In this document: piece by piece, positions 25,916 through 35,138 of the stretch
How positions within the stretch are numbered: position 1 is the stretch's first letter
Layout: the number at the start of each line of letters is the position of its first letter
NCBI GenBank assembly: GCA_949127735.1
Contig: CASBPX010000064.1
Span: forward strand, 1 to 42,392
Direction: 5' to 3'
Origin: Candidatus Obscuribacterales bacterium
Lineage (GTDB): Bacteria > Cyanobacteriota > Vampirovibrionia > Obscuribacterales > Obscuribacteraceae
Length of the DNA stretch: 42,392 nucleotides
Made by a program: the position numbers and the translations under genes
Notes under the pieces: model-generated
The model's input: the letters and a program-made list of their open reading frames with translations, nothing else
Database searches by the model: none
Told to the model about the DNA's origin: nothing

Positions 25916-28150
25916 CTACCGAATTTCAACTCCCGGCAGCTCTAGTTTCAGCCCCTTACTTAATTCTGGCAATTCAGCCAATCCAAGAGTGACCGATTTT
26001 AGAGATTTAAAATCCCGCAAGGCATAGATTACCTGTGGCGAAAATGGGCAACCTTCTAGATTCAGAGTTTGTAGCGAATTCAGGCGCGACAAAGTTTTTA
26101 GTTGAACCGGATTTGTTTGTGTGTACGAAAGATTCAAACTAACCAATCCAGACATTCGAGCGAGCAATCGATAATCGTTATCTCTCAATCTGGCATGATT
26201 CAAATCTAAAATTATCAATTTTGTCGATGGGGCGAGTGCAGAAAGCATCGGTCCAACATTCTTACCAGAGCCGTAGATAAGGGCTTGCAGATTGCTCCAG
26301 TCGCATGCGCCCGCCAACATAGCGCCGTCAATAACGGTGTCGCTCACGTCTAATCTTTTCAGTTGCGGCATGCGCGAAAGGATACGCAGTCCTCGAGCGT
26401 CAATATTCTTACAAGAAGCAAGTCGCAAGGTCTGCACGCCAGGAACCATGGTAATAGCCTTCAACATCTCATTGTCGTTAGCAAAACTAAGCAATTTGAT
26501 TGCTTGTATATCTCCTGCCCTAAATCGCTGCAAATATCGCGGAAATCGAGTGGCAGTGCGCGATGGACAATATGTCAATGCCTCTGAATCACTAAGTGTT
26601 ACCAGGCCCTGCGCTCTAGCACTGTCTCCAATGCTGTCACCATACAGGCAGCCCAAGAATGCATCTTTTGGGAAATCAAAAGTGCGAAAGCGTTTTCCGT
26701 TGGCAGTCTCTAACGATGAATAGGGAGCATTAATTCGGCTGGAAGGTGGCGCTTCTTTCGGAATGTGATTGAAGGTCACCATAATGTCTCCACTGCTACT
26801 TAGCACGCTATCAGGCCGGCCTGAACTCTTAGAATCTTCATTCAAATCGTTCTTTGCATTGGGGATGGTTGGACCAATTTCTGTAATTTCCGGCTCAGGA
26901 AAAGACGGCAAGTTATTTGCAACCCTGCTTTTAGTTTTGGCCCCTTGCGACTGCTTCAACGACCGCATCTCATGCACTACATTCAGCCAGAGTAGACAAG
27001 TAAGCGTGCCGACCATCACGGCCAGTACTGCCATCACACTGAGCGCAGTTACGCCATTGCTTAGTTTGGCAGCCTTTTGCCGGCCGCTGCGCCCACCTGT
27101 TCTCTTGCCGCTCTTCTTAGCTACGTAGTCAGTTGAATAGGCGAATACGTCTTTGCCTTCTTTAATACGATTGAGGTCAAGCGCAACTTCCTTTGCAGAT
27201 TTATACCGATCGCCGGGTGCTTTTGCCATGCATTTACCGATGACAAAATCTAAAGATTCTGGAAAATGATGTTCTTGGCATAGCTCGCTAAGAAGTGGAA
27301 CGTCATCTTCTTGATGCATCAAGGCCGTCTCAAGGGGCGTTTCACCATCAAAGGGCACGTAGCCGGTTAAAGTCTCGAACATGGCACAACCAACCGAATA
27401 GATGTCGGATTTGGAATCCACCATCGCTCCTGCGCACTGCTCGGGACTCATGTAATAAGGGCTGCCAAAAATCTCACCGATGGCCGTCAGGTACTGCTCG
27501 CCGTCGCTTGTATCAAGCAGCTTTGAAATGCCAAAGTCAAGAATTTTCACTGATTGACTGACGCCTGTCCCGCCGGTTTGAAGCAAAATGTTGCCGGGCT
27601 TGATGTCGCGGTGAACGACGCCGTTGCGATGCGCGTATGCCAAGCCATCAAGAACGACGAGAAAGATGTCTAGAGTTCTATCAACAGTTAACGGTTGAGC
27701 ATCGCAAAGAAGATCCTCAACGGTAAAACCCTCTATATAATCCATGGCATAGAATGGCACCGAATCATCATGGATACCAAGATCGTAGACATTGACTAGG
27801 GTCGGATGATTTAAACCAGCCAGAATTTTAGCTTCCGATTTAAAACGCAACCAATTCTGCTCATTAACCAAATCTGGTGCCAGAATTTTCAATGCGTAGC
27901 GCTTCTGCAAAGAGACATGTTCAGCCAGGTAAACAATACCCATGCCACCCATGCCAATTAAGGAAACTATGCGAAATTTCCCACCAATCACGGTGCCTGT
28001 AGGAAATATTTCGAACGGTTCTACTGAGCTACCGGAGCCCAGCTGATGACTGAGGCGGTTACTCGTTGTTTGACGACGCAATGCCAACCGCTCCACTGTC
28101 AGGCGGTGCCGATTTACGCGTTTATTTGAACCAGGTGAATTGGATTGCAT
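25916..28150 (-). CDS. Canonical Ser/Thr kinase with transmembrane helix and LRR C-terminus
   Basis: 744 residues. The cytoplasmic kinase domain (about 58-330) has every key motif: 'LIGMGGMGIVYLA', Lys88 ('YALKIL'), 'VVHRDIKPGNILL' (His180, Asp182, Lys184), 'ILDFGISK' and 'SPYYMSPEQCAG'. A basic linker precedes one membrane helix (about 366-391). The C-terminal ~190 residues are leucine-rich repeats: 'VQTLRLASCKNIDARGLRIL', 'LKRLDVSDTVIDGAMLA', 'LVSLNLSYTQTNPVQLKTL'. The layout is receptor-like, with an LRR ligand-binding part outside and a PASTA-kinase-style catalytic domain inside. It is probably active, and lies downstream of a shortened paralog. Confidence 0.94.
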   Translation of the reverse strand: MQSNSPGSNKRVNRHRLTVERLALRRQTTSNRLSHQLGSGSSVEPFEIFPTGTVIGGKFRIVSLIGMGGMGIVYLAEHVSLQKRYALKILAPDLVNEQNWLRFKSEAKILAGLNHPTLVNVYDLGIHDDSVPFYAMDYIEGFTVEDLLCDAQPLTVDRTLDIFLVVLDGLAYAHRNGVVHRDIKPGNILLQTGGTGVSQSVKILDFGISKLLDTSDGEQYLTAIGEIFGSPYYMSPEQCAGAMVDSKSDIYSVGCAMFETLTGYVPFDGETPLETALMHQEDDVPLLSELCQEHHFPESLDFVIGKCMAKAPGDRYKSAKEVALDLNRIKEGKDVFAYSTDYVAKKSGKRTGGRSGRQKAAKLSNGVTALSVMAVLAVMVGTLTCLLWLNVVHEMRSLKQSQGAKTKSRVANNLPSFPEPEITEIGPTIPNAKNDLNEDSKSSGRPDSVLSSSGDIMVTFNHIPKEAPPSSRINAPYSSLETANGKRFRTFDFPKDAFLGCLYGDSIGDSARAQGLVTLSDSEALTYCPSRTATRFPRYLQRFRAGDIQAIKLLSFANDNEMLKAITMVPGVQTLRLASCKNIDARGLRILSRMPQLKRLDVSDTVIDGAMLAGACDWSNLQALIYGSGKNVGPMLSALAPSTKLIILDLNHARLRDNDYRLLARMSGLVSLNLSYTQTNPVQLKTLSRLNSLQTLNLEGCPFSPQVIYALRDFKSLKSVTLGLAELPELSKGLKLELPGVEIR

Positions 28151-28219
28151 ACAGTTAGATGATTTAATTCTGTCAGTGAATTGCCACAGTATTTGGCAGG
28201 CCTTTAAACAGTGCTTCGC

Positions 28220-28924
28220 TCATACGATCAGGGTGCCCTTTGAGAGAATCTTCAAGTCGCGAAGAGAATGAAACCGTTTCAATACTGGAACAGCCTCCAG
28301 CTTCAGTCCGCATTCTTGCACGTTGAGCTCTGTCAAGTGAGACAGACGGCTCAATGATTTGAGAGCGTCTGTGGAGAGTTTATTCTGAGAAATTTCAAGG
28401 CTTTTTAAATTAGGCATTTGCGAAATTGCCTGAAAATCTTCAGGGGTAAGATGCGACCTGGGTAACTTCAGAGCAACGAGATTAGGCGACCGTGCCAGTA
28501 GTTTCAAGAAGGGGCTTGGTCTCAAAGCATCAGACCAGAGTATTTTTTTAACTGCTCTGAGGCTTTTAGCTTTAGCCAGCGTGGCTCCATCCACATTGCT
28601 CTGCGAAAGGTGCAAACCAAAGTTGTGTATTCCCACCACATTAGGATGATTCATCTTGGCAATGGCTTGCGCTTCGTTCTGAAATCGTCGCCAGGCTGTT
28701 TCATTGACCTGGTCGATACCAAGGATCTTGAGAGCGTATTCTTTCGATAAAATTAAGTGCCTGGCGCGATAGACGAATCCCATGGCACCCCGGCCCAAGT
28801 AGTCGAGTATCTCATAGGTATTGTTAACAATAGCGCCAGCCTTAAACTCAGCGCCAGCCGGTATAGACCGCGGTGATTGCCTAGACGTGTCAGCATTCCC
28901 ATGAGTATTCAAAGGCTGATTCAC
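28220..28924 (-). CDS. Kinase N-lobe joined directly to LRRs (kinase remnant)
   Basis: 234 residues in one uninterrupted frame. Residues ~38-105 are a kinase N-lobe closely like the next gene's: 'YLGRGAMGFVYRARHLILSK', Lys66 ('YALKIL'), Glu84 ('FQNEAQAIAKMNHPNVV'). The HRD, DFG and the whole C-lobe are missing; after 'HNFGLHLSQSNVDG' the sequence enters LRRs ('LVALKLPRSHLTPEDFQAI', 'LKSLEISQNKLSTDALKSL'). There is no membrane helix. It cannot phosphorylate. It may be a decaying duplicate or a domesticated regulator that binds ATP or competes with the full-length kinase, which lies 69 bp downstream on the same strand. Confidence 0.88.
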   Translation of the reverse strand: MNQPLNTHGNADTSRQSPRSIPAGAEFKAGAIVNNTYEILDYLGRGAMGFVYRARHLILSKEYALKILGIDQVNETAWRRFQNEAQAIAKMNHPNVVGIHNFGLHLSQSNVDGATLAKAKSLRAVKKILWSDALRPSPFLKLLARSPNLVALKLPRSHLTPEDFQAISQMPNLKSLEISQNKLSTDALKSLSRLSHLTELNVQECGLKLEAVPVLKRFHSLRDLKILSKGTLIV

Positions 28925-29029
28925 TGTTGCAAAGGTTTCGCAAAGGCATCCATCATAACTTCCTCGGCCACGGTCAATTATTCAATGTCGGCTACAATTG
29001 TCGAACTTCTAATCGGGTTCAATTTCACC

Positions 29030-30313
29030 ATGCATGCAAAAACATTTCTCGCTCTGAGTCTCACAATCTCTAGCATTATATGCCCGCTTAGTGCTTTTTC
29101 TGCCACAGGAGATCAAACTCCTGGCGCGGCTAAAGCCGATACGAGCGCTGCTGCAATCGATGCCAAGGCAGAGCAATTGCTGAAAAAAATGTCTGATTTT
29201 TATGGTGGACTGAAAACCTTTAAAACAGTGATGGTGTACACCATTAGTGTGCAAAAACAGAAAAAAGAAAGTCGCACCACCAATTTCAAAATATTGGCGG
29301 AAAAGCCCAATAAACTAGCAATATCCATCACCGGAGACGACAAAAGCAGCGGTAGCGAAGTTGCAATGGATGGAAAAACCAGATATCTATACACCCCCCG
29401 CGCAGGTTACATCAAGGGCGAAGCCAGTAGCAATTTTACCGGCAGCTTCAAAGATCGCGAATTTGCATATACTACCGGATTTAATTTCGGCGGCCAAAGT
29501 TTACTCGAATCGTTGCTGGCAGACGATCCTTATCAATTCATCCAACGCACCTTCAACATCACCAGCGCCAAATATGTAGGCGCTGAAAAAATCGACGGCT
29601 TCGATGTCGATCACATTCAAGTTGGTTCAAAATTAGACTGGGACATCTGGATCGACCGCGGAAGCAAACCGTGGGTACGGCGGGTTTCACCATCGCTCGG
29701 TAAAATGGTGGATGACTCAAGCCTCTCGCTCGTTTTTAATTACACCGACCTTTCCGACGGTAAACTTTCCTCCGATGATTTCAAATTTAACGTACCTAAA
29801 GACGCAAAAGTCCTTACTACATTCTTCTCGGCGCCCAACCCCACTGCGGCGAGCCACGATCAACCGCATGCTCTTCTCAACCAACCCGCACCACCAATAT
29901 TGCTAGACACTATAGGTGGTGGCAAATTTGATCTGGCGTCGTACAAATCCAAAAATGTCGTGGTGTTGGATTTCTGGGCTACATGGTGCCCACCGTGCCG
30001 TCAGGCACTGCCTATACTGGCCGAAGTGACCAAGGCATATGAAAGCAAGGGAGTCAAATTCTTCGCCGTAGACCTGAGGGAAGAGCCAGGTAAAATTGAA
30101 TCATTTCTGAAATCCGAAGGCCTTGCCATAAACGTTGCCCTCGATAAAGATGGCGCGGTGGCAAAATCTTATCAGGTGGAAGGCATACCGCAATCTGTGA
30201 TCATTGGCACGGACGGTGTAATTAAAGCCGTGCATGTCGGCTTCGGCACTGATTTAAAAACACGTTTGGCGAGCGAACTTGACGCAATCCTGAGCGAAAA
30301 GCCCGTCCCTTAA
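29030..30313 (+). CDS. DUF2092-thioredoxin (TlpA-like) fusion, exported
   Basis: 427 residues from the ATG at 29030, where a signal peptide begins ('FLALSLTISSIICPLSAFSA'). The frame extends to 28877, but that part overlaps the opposite kinase remnant and lacks a signal. Residues ~40-265 resemble the DUF2092 / LolA-like lipoprotein-carrier fold ('LLKKMSDFYGGLKTFKTVMV', 'YVGAEKIDGFDVDHIQVGSK'). Residues ~285-425 are a thioredoxin fold with active site 'FWATWCPPCRQALP' (Cys320, Cys323), cis-Pro in 'EGIPQSVIIG'. A periplasmic disulphide reductase coupled to a lipid- or polypeptide-binding barrel is plausible; the substrate is unknown. Confidence 0.9.
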   Translation: MHAKTFLALSLTISSIICPLSAFSATGDQTPGAAKADTSAAAIDAKAEQLLKKMSDFYGGLKTFKTVMVYTISVQKQKKESRTTNFKILAEKPNKLAISITGDDKSSGSEVAMDGKTRYLYTPRAGYIKGEASSNFTGSFKDREFAYTTGFNFGGQSLLESLLADDPYQFIQRTFNITSAKYVGAEKIDGFDVDHIQVGSKLDWDIWIDRGSKPWVRRVSPSLGKMVDDSSLSLVFNYTDLSDGKLSSDDFKFNVPKDAKVLTTFFSAPNPTAASHDQPHALLNQPAPPILLDTIGGGKFDLASYKSKNVVVLDFWATWCPPCRQALPILAEVTKAYESKGVKFFAVDLREEPGKIESFLKSEGLAINVALDKDGAVAKSYQVEGIPQSVIIGTDGVIKAVHVGFGTDLKTRLASELDAILSEKPVP

Positions 30314-31447
30314 TCAGTAAGGTTCAATCGGCAATTTTACCAGTCGAGGTGATACATAATTGAGCAAGTGACGGCCGCCTACATATCCGGCCTCAAAGCA
30401 GGCCGTGGATATGGCAATGTAATCCCATCTATCCTCGTCAAGATAGCAGGAAAACATACTTAGATAGTGATGCAGCCACTTTCGACTTAAACCAGAAAAA
30501 ACTCGCCGCACGAACATTAGAAACAATGATACGACCTTGATTTGAGACTTAGTTAAGTCTGATTTGTCCACATCGGCGCCACCAACCACACCGCTGACCT
30601 GCAGCAGTGCCGACTCAGCCAGCACATAGCGATCGCCAGGTATGCGACTGGCAACACCCGCTAATTCCAGAAGGGTTAACGATGAGGCTGCCTGCGGCAC
30701 AGTAAGCCCGCTATCGCGCGTTAGAACATCGGTATGCGCTGGATTTGTGGACAACAACGTTGCGATCTTTTGTTGATCTTCACTAAGTGAAGCAATAAGA
30801 GATTTCAAGGCCTCCACTACCGCTTCCGCACTATCCTCATTCGACAACCCATTGTCACTTATTGGCTGGTCATTGAGACTGCCAGGCGGCATAGCGCCGG
30901 GACGGCTGTCAGCTTCATCTAATCCGAAGTAAAGTTCTTCCTCCTGAGGATGTTTTCCCTTTGGTGTTTCACTGCTGCGATGGAAAAACACCTCTTGAAA
31001 AAACGATGATTTCACTAAAGTGGTGTCCTCATCTAATTTTTGACCAACTGCATAACCGATAGCTTTGAAAATATGTGCAGCAGAAGATTGCGAGACACCA
31101 ACAACCTCATGAAATAATTTGCCACTAAAAAATTGTTTGCTCGCCAATAATTTGAGCGCAAAAAGCCAGGCGCGAGGCCGCCTAACATTGCTAAGAAACC
31201 CACCAGCGGTTAAAGACTGCCATTGTCCGCAATGAAGACACTTACCCTTTCTACTACCCTTCTTTCTTAAAAAATCGGTCGATCGACATTCTCTGCAAAA
31301 GATTAAAAGTGCTTCAATCGCATGCTGCAGTAGGGCATACCACACATGCTCGATGCTAGGATACTGCTCATTAAATTGTCTATACAACTCAGTCAATTTG
31401 AGTTTTTCCAGAGCACGCCGCTCGTTGTTTTTATTTTCTTCAACCAT
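30314..31447 (-). CDS. Chimeric protein: IS1595-type zinc ribbon and C-terminus around a DprA-like winged helix
   Basis: 377 residues from the ATG at 31447 with a perfect GGAGGA 8 nt upstream. Residues ~50-75 are a zinc ribbon (Cys51, Cys54, Cys70, Cys73) followed by 'QWQSLTAGGFLSNVRRPRAW' and a helix-turn-helix-like stretch ending 'LFHEVVGVSQSSAAHIFKAI', as at the start of IS1595-family transposases. In place of the DDE catalytic core there is a linker and then a winged helix (about 220-276, 'LLSTNPAHTDVLTRDSGLTV', 'ELAGVASRIPGDRYVL') like the C-terminal domain of DprA. The last ~70 residues ('VFSGLSRKWLHHYLSMFSCY', 'SPRLVKL') again resemble the IS1595 C-terminus. It is probably a domesticated DNA-binding protein that can no longer transpose. 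Confidence 0.78.
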   Translation of the reverse strand: MVEENKNNERRALEKLKLTELYRQFNEQYPSIEHVWYALLQHAIEALLIFCRECRSTDFLRKKGSRKGKCLHCGQWQSLTAGGFLSNVRRPRAWLFALKLLASKQFFSGKLFHEVVGVSQSSAAHIFKAIGYAVGQKLDEDTTLVKSSFFQEVFFHRSSETPKGKHPQEEELYFGLDEADSRPGAMPPGSLNDQPISDNGLSNEDSAEAVVEALKSLIASLSEDQQKIATLLSTNPAHTDVLTRDSGLTVPQAASSLTLLELAGVASRIPGDRYVLAESALLQVSGVVGGADVDKSDLTKSQIKVVSLFLMFVRRVFSGLSRKWLHHYLSMFSCYLDEDRWDYIAISTACFEAGYVGGRHLLNYVSPRLVKLPIEPY

Positions 31448-31843
31448 TTTTCGTTTCCTCCGCTTAAACATGTAAACGTAAAAACTCAAGGGAAAGTTCA
31501 ATGAATTTGATTAAAAATGGTCGCAAGAATTGCCGTTAGAATCACATAGATGAATAGAGCATTGATTTATCAACCGATAACTGTTGTTGAACACAACGAG
31601 CAATGGACCACAGTCTACTGCAGCTTTTTCAACGAACCTTATCTACTGAAAACTTGCATGCGCAGTTCTATTTAAACGTGCCGTTAAATAGACATTGCTC
31701 TAAATTTTGTGACCTAGATATTTAAATCGCCTGAATAAAAGTGAGGCAAGACTAATTGCAGCGGGCAGAATTTCTATTATTGCTCGGCAAGAAGTCAGTG
31801 CCGACTTAAAACAAGCTCGAGTTCTAAGGCCTGATCTCGATAC
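31448..31843. other. Intergenic region of about 400 bp, A+T rich
   Basis: No convincing coding region. It holds the GGAGGA ribosome site of the chimeric gene and an 8-bp inverted repeat, CTATTTAA/TTAAATAG around ACGTGCCG (31668-31691). It should contain the promoter for the chimeric gene and, near 31844, the 3' end of glgX. I see no terminal inverted repeats of an insertion sequence. Confidence 0.6.
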
Positions 31844-34024
31844 TTAGCCTTCTATCTCACTTTCGAGCAATTCGAAAAGCACCAGACTGCGAGATTTGAG
31901 AGAAAACTTAGAGCCAAAATCAAAACGCTCTAGATCACGCGATTCATCAAATGTATCGATCAGCAAGCTCCAACGACCTTCCTTACATTCTCTCGTTTGA
32001 GCTGTTTTAGCGGGAGTGCAAAACAGGTCATAGTGGGCAGGCATCACATAAGTAATATCGTCAGCGGAGGCGTTAAGAAGCATAAAAAGAGTGTTGCCGA
32101 CGATTGGATCACCCATTTCATCAATTTCCGTAATTCCAAATCCGTCGATCACCATACCGAAACTTTGCAGATTTGAATTCATCCATTCTTTAGCAGTAAG
32201 CTCATGGGCTTTGGAATTAAACCAGGCTACATCGCGATTTCCTTCTAAGCTCTCTAACCGACCGCTTAAGAATTTACGACGCAGAAGAACCGGTTGGGTT
32301 TTACGAATATGAGTTACCCGACGAACAAAATTACAGAATTTATTTTCTTCTTCGGTTAGTTGCCAACCATACCAGCTGATTTCGCTGTCCTGGCAGTAAG
32401 CATTGTTATTGCCTTTTTGAGTGCGGCTCAGTTCATCTCCACCGCTAATCATCGGCACTCCAAGCGACAACAGTAGTGTTGCCATCAAATTGCGTTTCTG
32501 ACGAGCGCGAAGCTCTTTTATTTTCGTGTCTGTGGAATAACCTTCTACTCCACAGTTCCAGCTACTGTTGTGATTTTCGCCATCATTGTTACTTTCAAGA
32601 TTATCTTTATTATGCTTCTCGTTATAAGTCACGAGATCGTTCAAAGTGAAGCCATCGTGACAGGTGACGAAATTGATGCTGGCATGCGGAGCACGTCCGC
32701 TGTGCTCATAAAGATCGCTACTGCCGGACAATCGCGTGGCCATTTCTCCGGCCACGCCCAAATCGCCTTTCCAGAAGCGCCTCACTGTATCTCTAAATTT
32801 ACCGTTCCACTCGGTCCATAAGACAGGAAAATTTCCTACCTGATAGCCGCCCTCACCCAGATCCCACGGCTCTGCTATTAATTTGACTTGCGATATTCTT
32901 GGATCTTGAGCAATAACGTCAAAAAACGACGAAAGTTTGTCGACTGCATATAGCTCGCGCGCCAGAGCGCTCGCCAGATCAAAGCGAAAACCGTCGACGT
33001 GCATGTCTTCGATCCAATAACGTAAGCTGTCCATGATTAGCTGAATGACACGCGGATGAGTAACGTTCAAAGTGTTACCGCAGCCGGTGTAGTCTACGTA
33101 AAACCGTTGATCCTCGACATTAGTGCGGTAGTAGGCACTATTGTCAATGCCGCGGAAGCAGATGGTTGGACCCATATGACTGCCTTCACCAGTGTGGTTG
33201 TAAACCACATCGAGAATTACTTCCAGACCGGCTGCGTGAAGGGCACGCACCATTATTTTAAATTCGCGTACGTGATCCGTAGTGCCTTGCTGATTTGCTA
33301 ATCGCCACTCCGGAGCGAAGTAACCGAGCGTGTTGTAGCCCCAATAATTAGTAAGACCCTTATCGACAAGAAAACGATCATTGATTTTCACATGCACCGG
33401 CATGAGCTCAATCGCGGTTACTCCGAGACCCTTCAAATGCTTAATCACAGGCTCAGTAGCTAGCGCTGCGTAAGTCCCCCGCACATGATCGGGAATCTCT
33501 AAATTCTGGAAAGTCAGTCCTTTGACGTGAGCCTCATAAATAATAGTTTTATGCCAGGGAGTTTTCGGTGGACGATCTGAGCCCCAGGAAAAGGCAGGAT
33601 CCACTACGGCGCAAAGCGGAGCATATGGTGCTGAATCACGGGTATCGAAACTCAGGTCTTTGCTTGGATCGCCAGTTTTATAACCAAACAAACTATCGTC
33701 CCATTTAACAGAACGCACGACTGACTTAGCGTATGGATCGAGGAGCAGCTTGTTGGCATTAAAGCGCATGCCTTTTTCAGGATCGTAGGGACCATGTACA
33801 CGATACCCATACAACTGACCAGGCAAAATGGCAGGCAAGTAAACGTGCCGAACATTGTTGTTGTACTCAGGCAAACGAATTCGCTGTGATTCTTTTGTCG
33901 ATTCTATTGAGTCAAAGAGGCAGAGTTCAACTTTCGTCGCATTCTCCGCGAAAATTGCGAAGTTGACCCCTAAACCATCCCAGGTGGCTCCCAGTGGATA
34001 TGGCTCTCCAGGCATTAAGCGCAT
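31844..34024 (-). CDS. glgX: Glycogen debranching enzyme GlgX (GH13)
   Basis: 726 residues from the ATG at 34024, with AGGAG 5 nt upstream; an earlier in-frame start at 34048 lacks this. The N-terminal CBM48-like domain ('YPLGATWDGLGVNFAIFAEN') precedes the GH13 barrel. Catalytic residues are Asp349 in 'DGFRFDLASALAREL', Glu385 in 'LIAEPWDLGEGGYQVG' and Asp457 in 'FVTCHDGFTLNDL'. Such enzymes cleave alpha-1,6 branches of glycogen or limit dextrins in the cytoplasm. The length matches the family. A perfect 14-bp palindrome lies about 84 bp upstream of the start. Confidence 0.97.
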   Translation of the reverse strand: MRLMPGEPYPLGATWDGLGVNFAIFAENATKVELCLFDSIESTKESQRIRLPEYNNNVRHVYLPAILPGQLYGYRVHGPYDPEKGMRFNANKLLLDPYAKSVVRSVKWDDSLFGYKTGDPSKDLSFDTRDSAPYAPLCAVVDPAFSWGSDRPPKTPWHKTIIYEAHVKGLTFQNLEIPDHVRGTYAALATEPVIKHLKGLGVTAIELMPVHVKINDRFLVDKGLTNYWGYNTLGYFAPEWRLANQQGTTDHVREFKIMVRALHAAGLEVILDVVYNHTGEGSHMGPTICFRGIDNSAYYRTNVEDQRFYVDYTGCGNTLNVTHPRVIQLIMDSLRYWIEDMHVDGFRFDLASALARELYAVDKLSSFFDVIAQDPRISQVKLIAEPWDLGEGGYQVGNFPVLWTEWNGKFRDTVRRFWKGDLGVAGEMATRLSGSSDLYEHSGRAPHASINFVTCHDGFTLNDLVTYNEKHNKDNLESNNDGENHNSSWNCGVEGYSTDTKIKELRARQKRNLMATLLLSLGVPMISGGDELSRTQKGNNNAYCQDSEISWYGWQLTEEENKFCNFVRRVTHIRKTQPVLLRRKFLSGRLESLEGNRDVAWFNSKAHELTAKEWMNSNLQSFGMVIDGFGITEIDEMGDPIVGNTLFMLLNASADDITYVMPAHYDLFCTPAKTAQTRECKEGRWSLLIDTFDESRDLERFDFGSKFSLKSRSLVLFELLESEIEG

Positions 34025-34107
34025 GATGACTCCTAAAACGGCTGGCATTCGCTAGCCATAATCTCGAACAACTAATTTTAGCGCCTTCTGCGAATTGTGC
34101 AGCGGAC

Positions 34108-34121
34108 AACCGTTAACGGTT
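34108..34121. repeat. Palindrome AACCGTTAACGGTT upstream of glgX (copy 1)
   Basis: A perfect 14-bp palindrome followed by GATGGATCT. The same core, followed by GATGAATCT or GAATCT, recurs at 40799-40812 and 40835-40848. Here it is extragenic, 84 bp before the glgX start, so an operator for glgX is possible. Confidence 0.85.
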
Positions 34122-34161
34122 GATGGATCTACAGACCCTGGTGCTCGAAACGGCGAAACAG

Positions 34162-35106
34162 TCAGCGCAGCTCGATGGCCATATCGCCGGAGGTCAGCTT
34201 GACAATCGCCCCTGAAGTCATCATCGCGGCAGCATTACCGTCACCCTTGACATGACAATCGAAAAAAGCCGTAGTCGCAATTTGTACCCAGCGCACATGA
34301 TCGTTATTGACAGGGCCCGAGCCAAAAAATCTGGTGCCGGTAATCCCACCGAAACCGTGGTAGCCTCCATTGATGACGAGCAAATATTTGTCACCTGGGG
34401 CGCCCAACTTGAACGGTTCGGAACGCCAATGATAATTTTGACGCCTGCGACCATTGTCTTCAGTGCCGGTAATAATCATCATTGGCCGCTCAAAATTGTC
34501 CCAGGCCGACTGATCGAAATCGGCACTTTCAGTCAGTGCACGGCCACTGCCTTGTGGCGAAAGGAGCAAGAATGCTTTTGGTCTGGCGTCCATGAACGGT
34601 GTGCGCAAGGCATTCTGACTGCGACTACTACAATTTGCGAAATTGCCGCTGGCTAATTGTGCACCACCTATTAACATTGCTGTGTGCGAGCCAAATGAAT
34701 GCCCGCCCAGGCCAATTTGGTCGTGGTCAAAAGCTCCCTTGAACTTCGTTAATTTCTGCGCAATGACGTCAATCTGGTCAAGGATAAACAGAATGTCTTG
34801 CGGACGACTTTCCCAGCCAACAAATAGCGGAGTCAAGTCGCGCAGTTCAGTTAGAGTTGGCTTACGATAAGCCGCCGAGTCGTAGTGGGTGGGTTGAACC
34901 ACAACATAGCCGTGCTGGGCCCAATACTGGGCCAGCGGCTGATAGCCATCTTTACTGCCTAATAAACCATGAGAAAAAACAATTACCGGCCACGACGCGA
35001 TTGCCGTTTCTTCGGCAGACTGGAGTGGATAGGTCACTCTCACAGCTAGACTTTTTTGGCGAACCTGGTCAAAAAGTGCGAGCTCATCGAAGTCTATTTC
35101 AAACAA
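34162..35106 (-). CDS. Alpha/beta hydrolase (PAF-acetylhydrolase / dienelactone-hydrolase-like)
   Basis: 314 residues, taken from the TTG at 35106 where the frame opens; the start is uncertain because no ribosome site is obvious. The oxyanion strand 'WPVIVFSHGLLGSKDGYQ' is followed by the nucleophile elbow 'IGLGGHSFGSHTAM' (G-x-S-x-G with Ser). An acidic residue in 'IITGTEDNGRR' and a His in 'VINGGYHGFGG' suit the catalytic triad. It resembles platelet-activating-factor acetylhydrolase-type lipases. No signal peptide is seen, so it is cytoplasmic; substrate unknown. It lies downstream of the SNF2 helicase on the same strand (32-bp gap) and may be cotranscribed. Confidence 0.88.
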   Translation of the reverse strand: MFEIDFDELALFDQVRQKSLAVRVTYPLQSAEETAIASWPVIVFSHGLLGSKDGYQPLAQYWAQHGYVVVQPTHYDSAAYRKPTLTELRDLTPLFVGWESRPQDILFILDQIDVIAQKLTKFKGAFDHDQIGLGGHSFGSHTAMLIGGAQLASGNFANCSSRSQNALRTPFMDARPKAFLLLSPQGSGRALTESADFDQSAWDNFERPMMIITGTEDNGRRRQNYHWRSEPFKLGAPGDKYLLVINGGYHGFGGITGTRFFGSGPVNNDHVRWVQIATTAFFDCHVKGDGNAAAMMTSGAIVKLTSGDMAIELR

Positions 35107-35138
35107 ATCAAGTACTCATATAAGAAGCATGTCTATCG

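Noticed and set aside
28877..29029. Longer N-terminus for the DUF2092-thioredoxin gene
   Set aside because: This part overlaps the 5' end of the opposite kinase remnant and hides the signal peptide, which starts at the internal ATG 29030.
30314..31843. Complete IS1595 insertion sequence
   Set aside because: No DDE core and no terminal inverted repeats or target duplication were seen, so it is not a working element.
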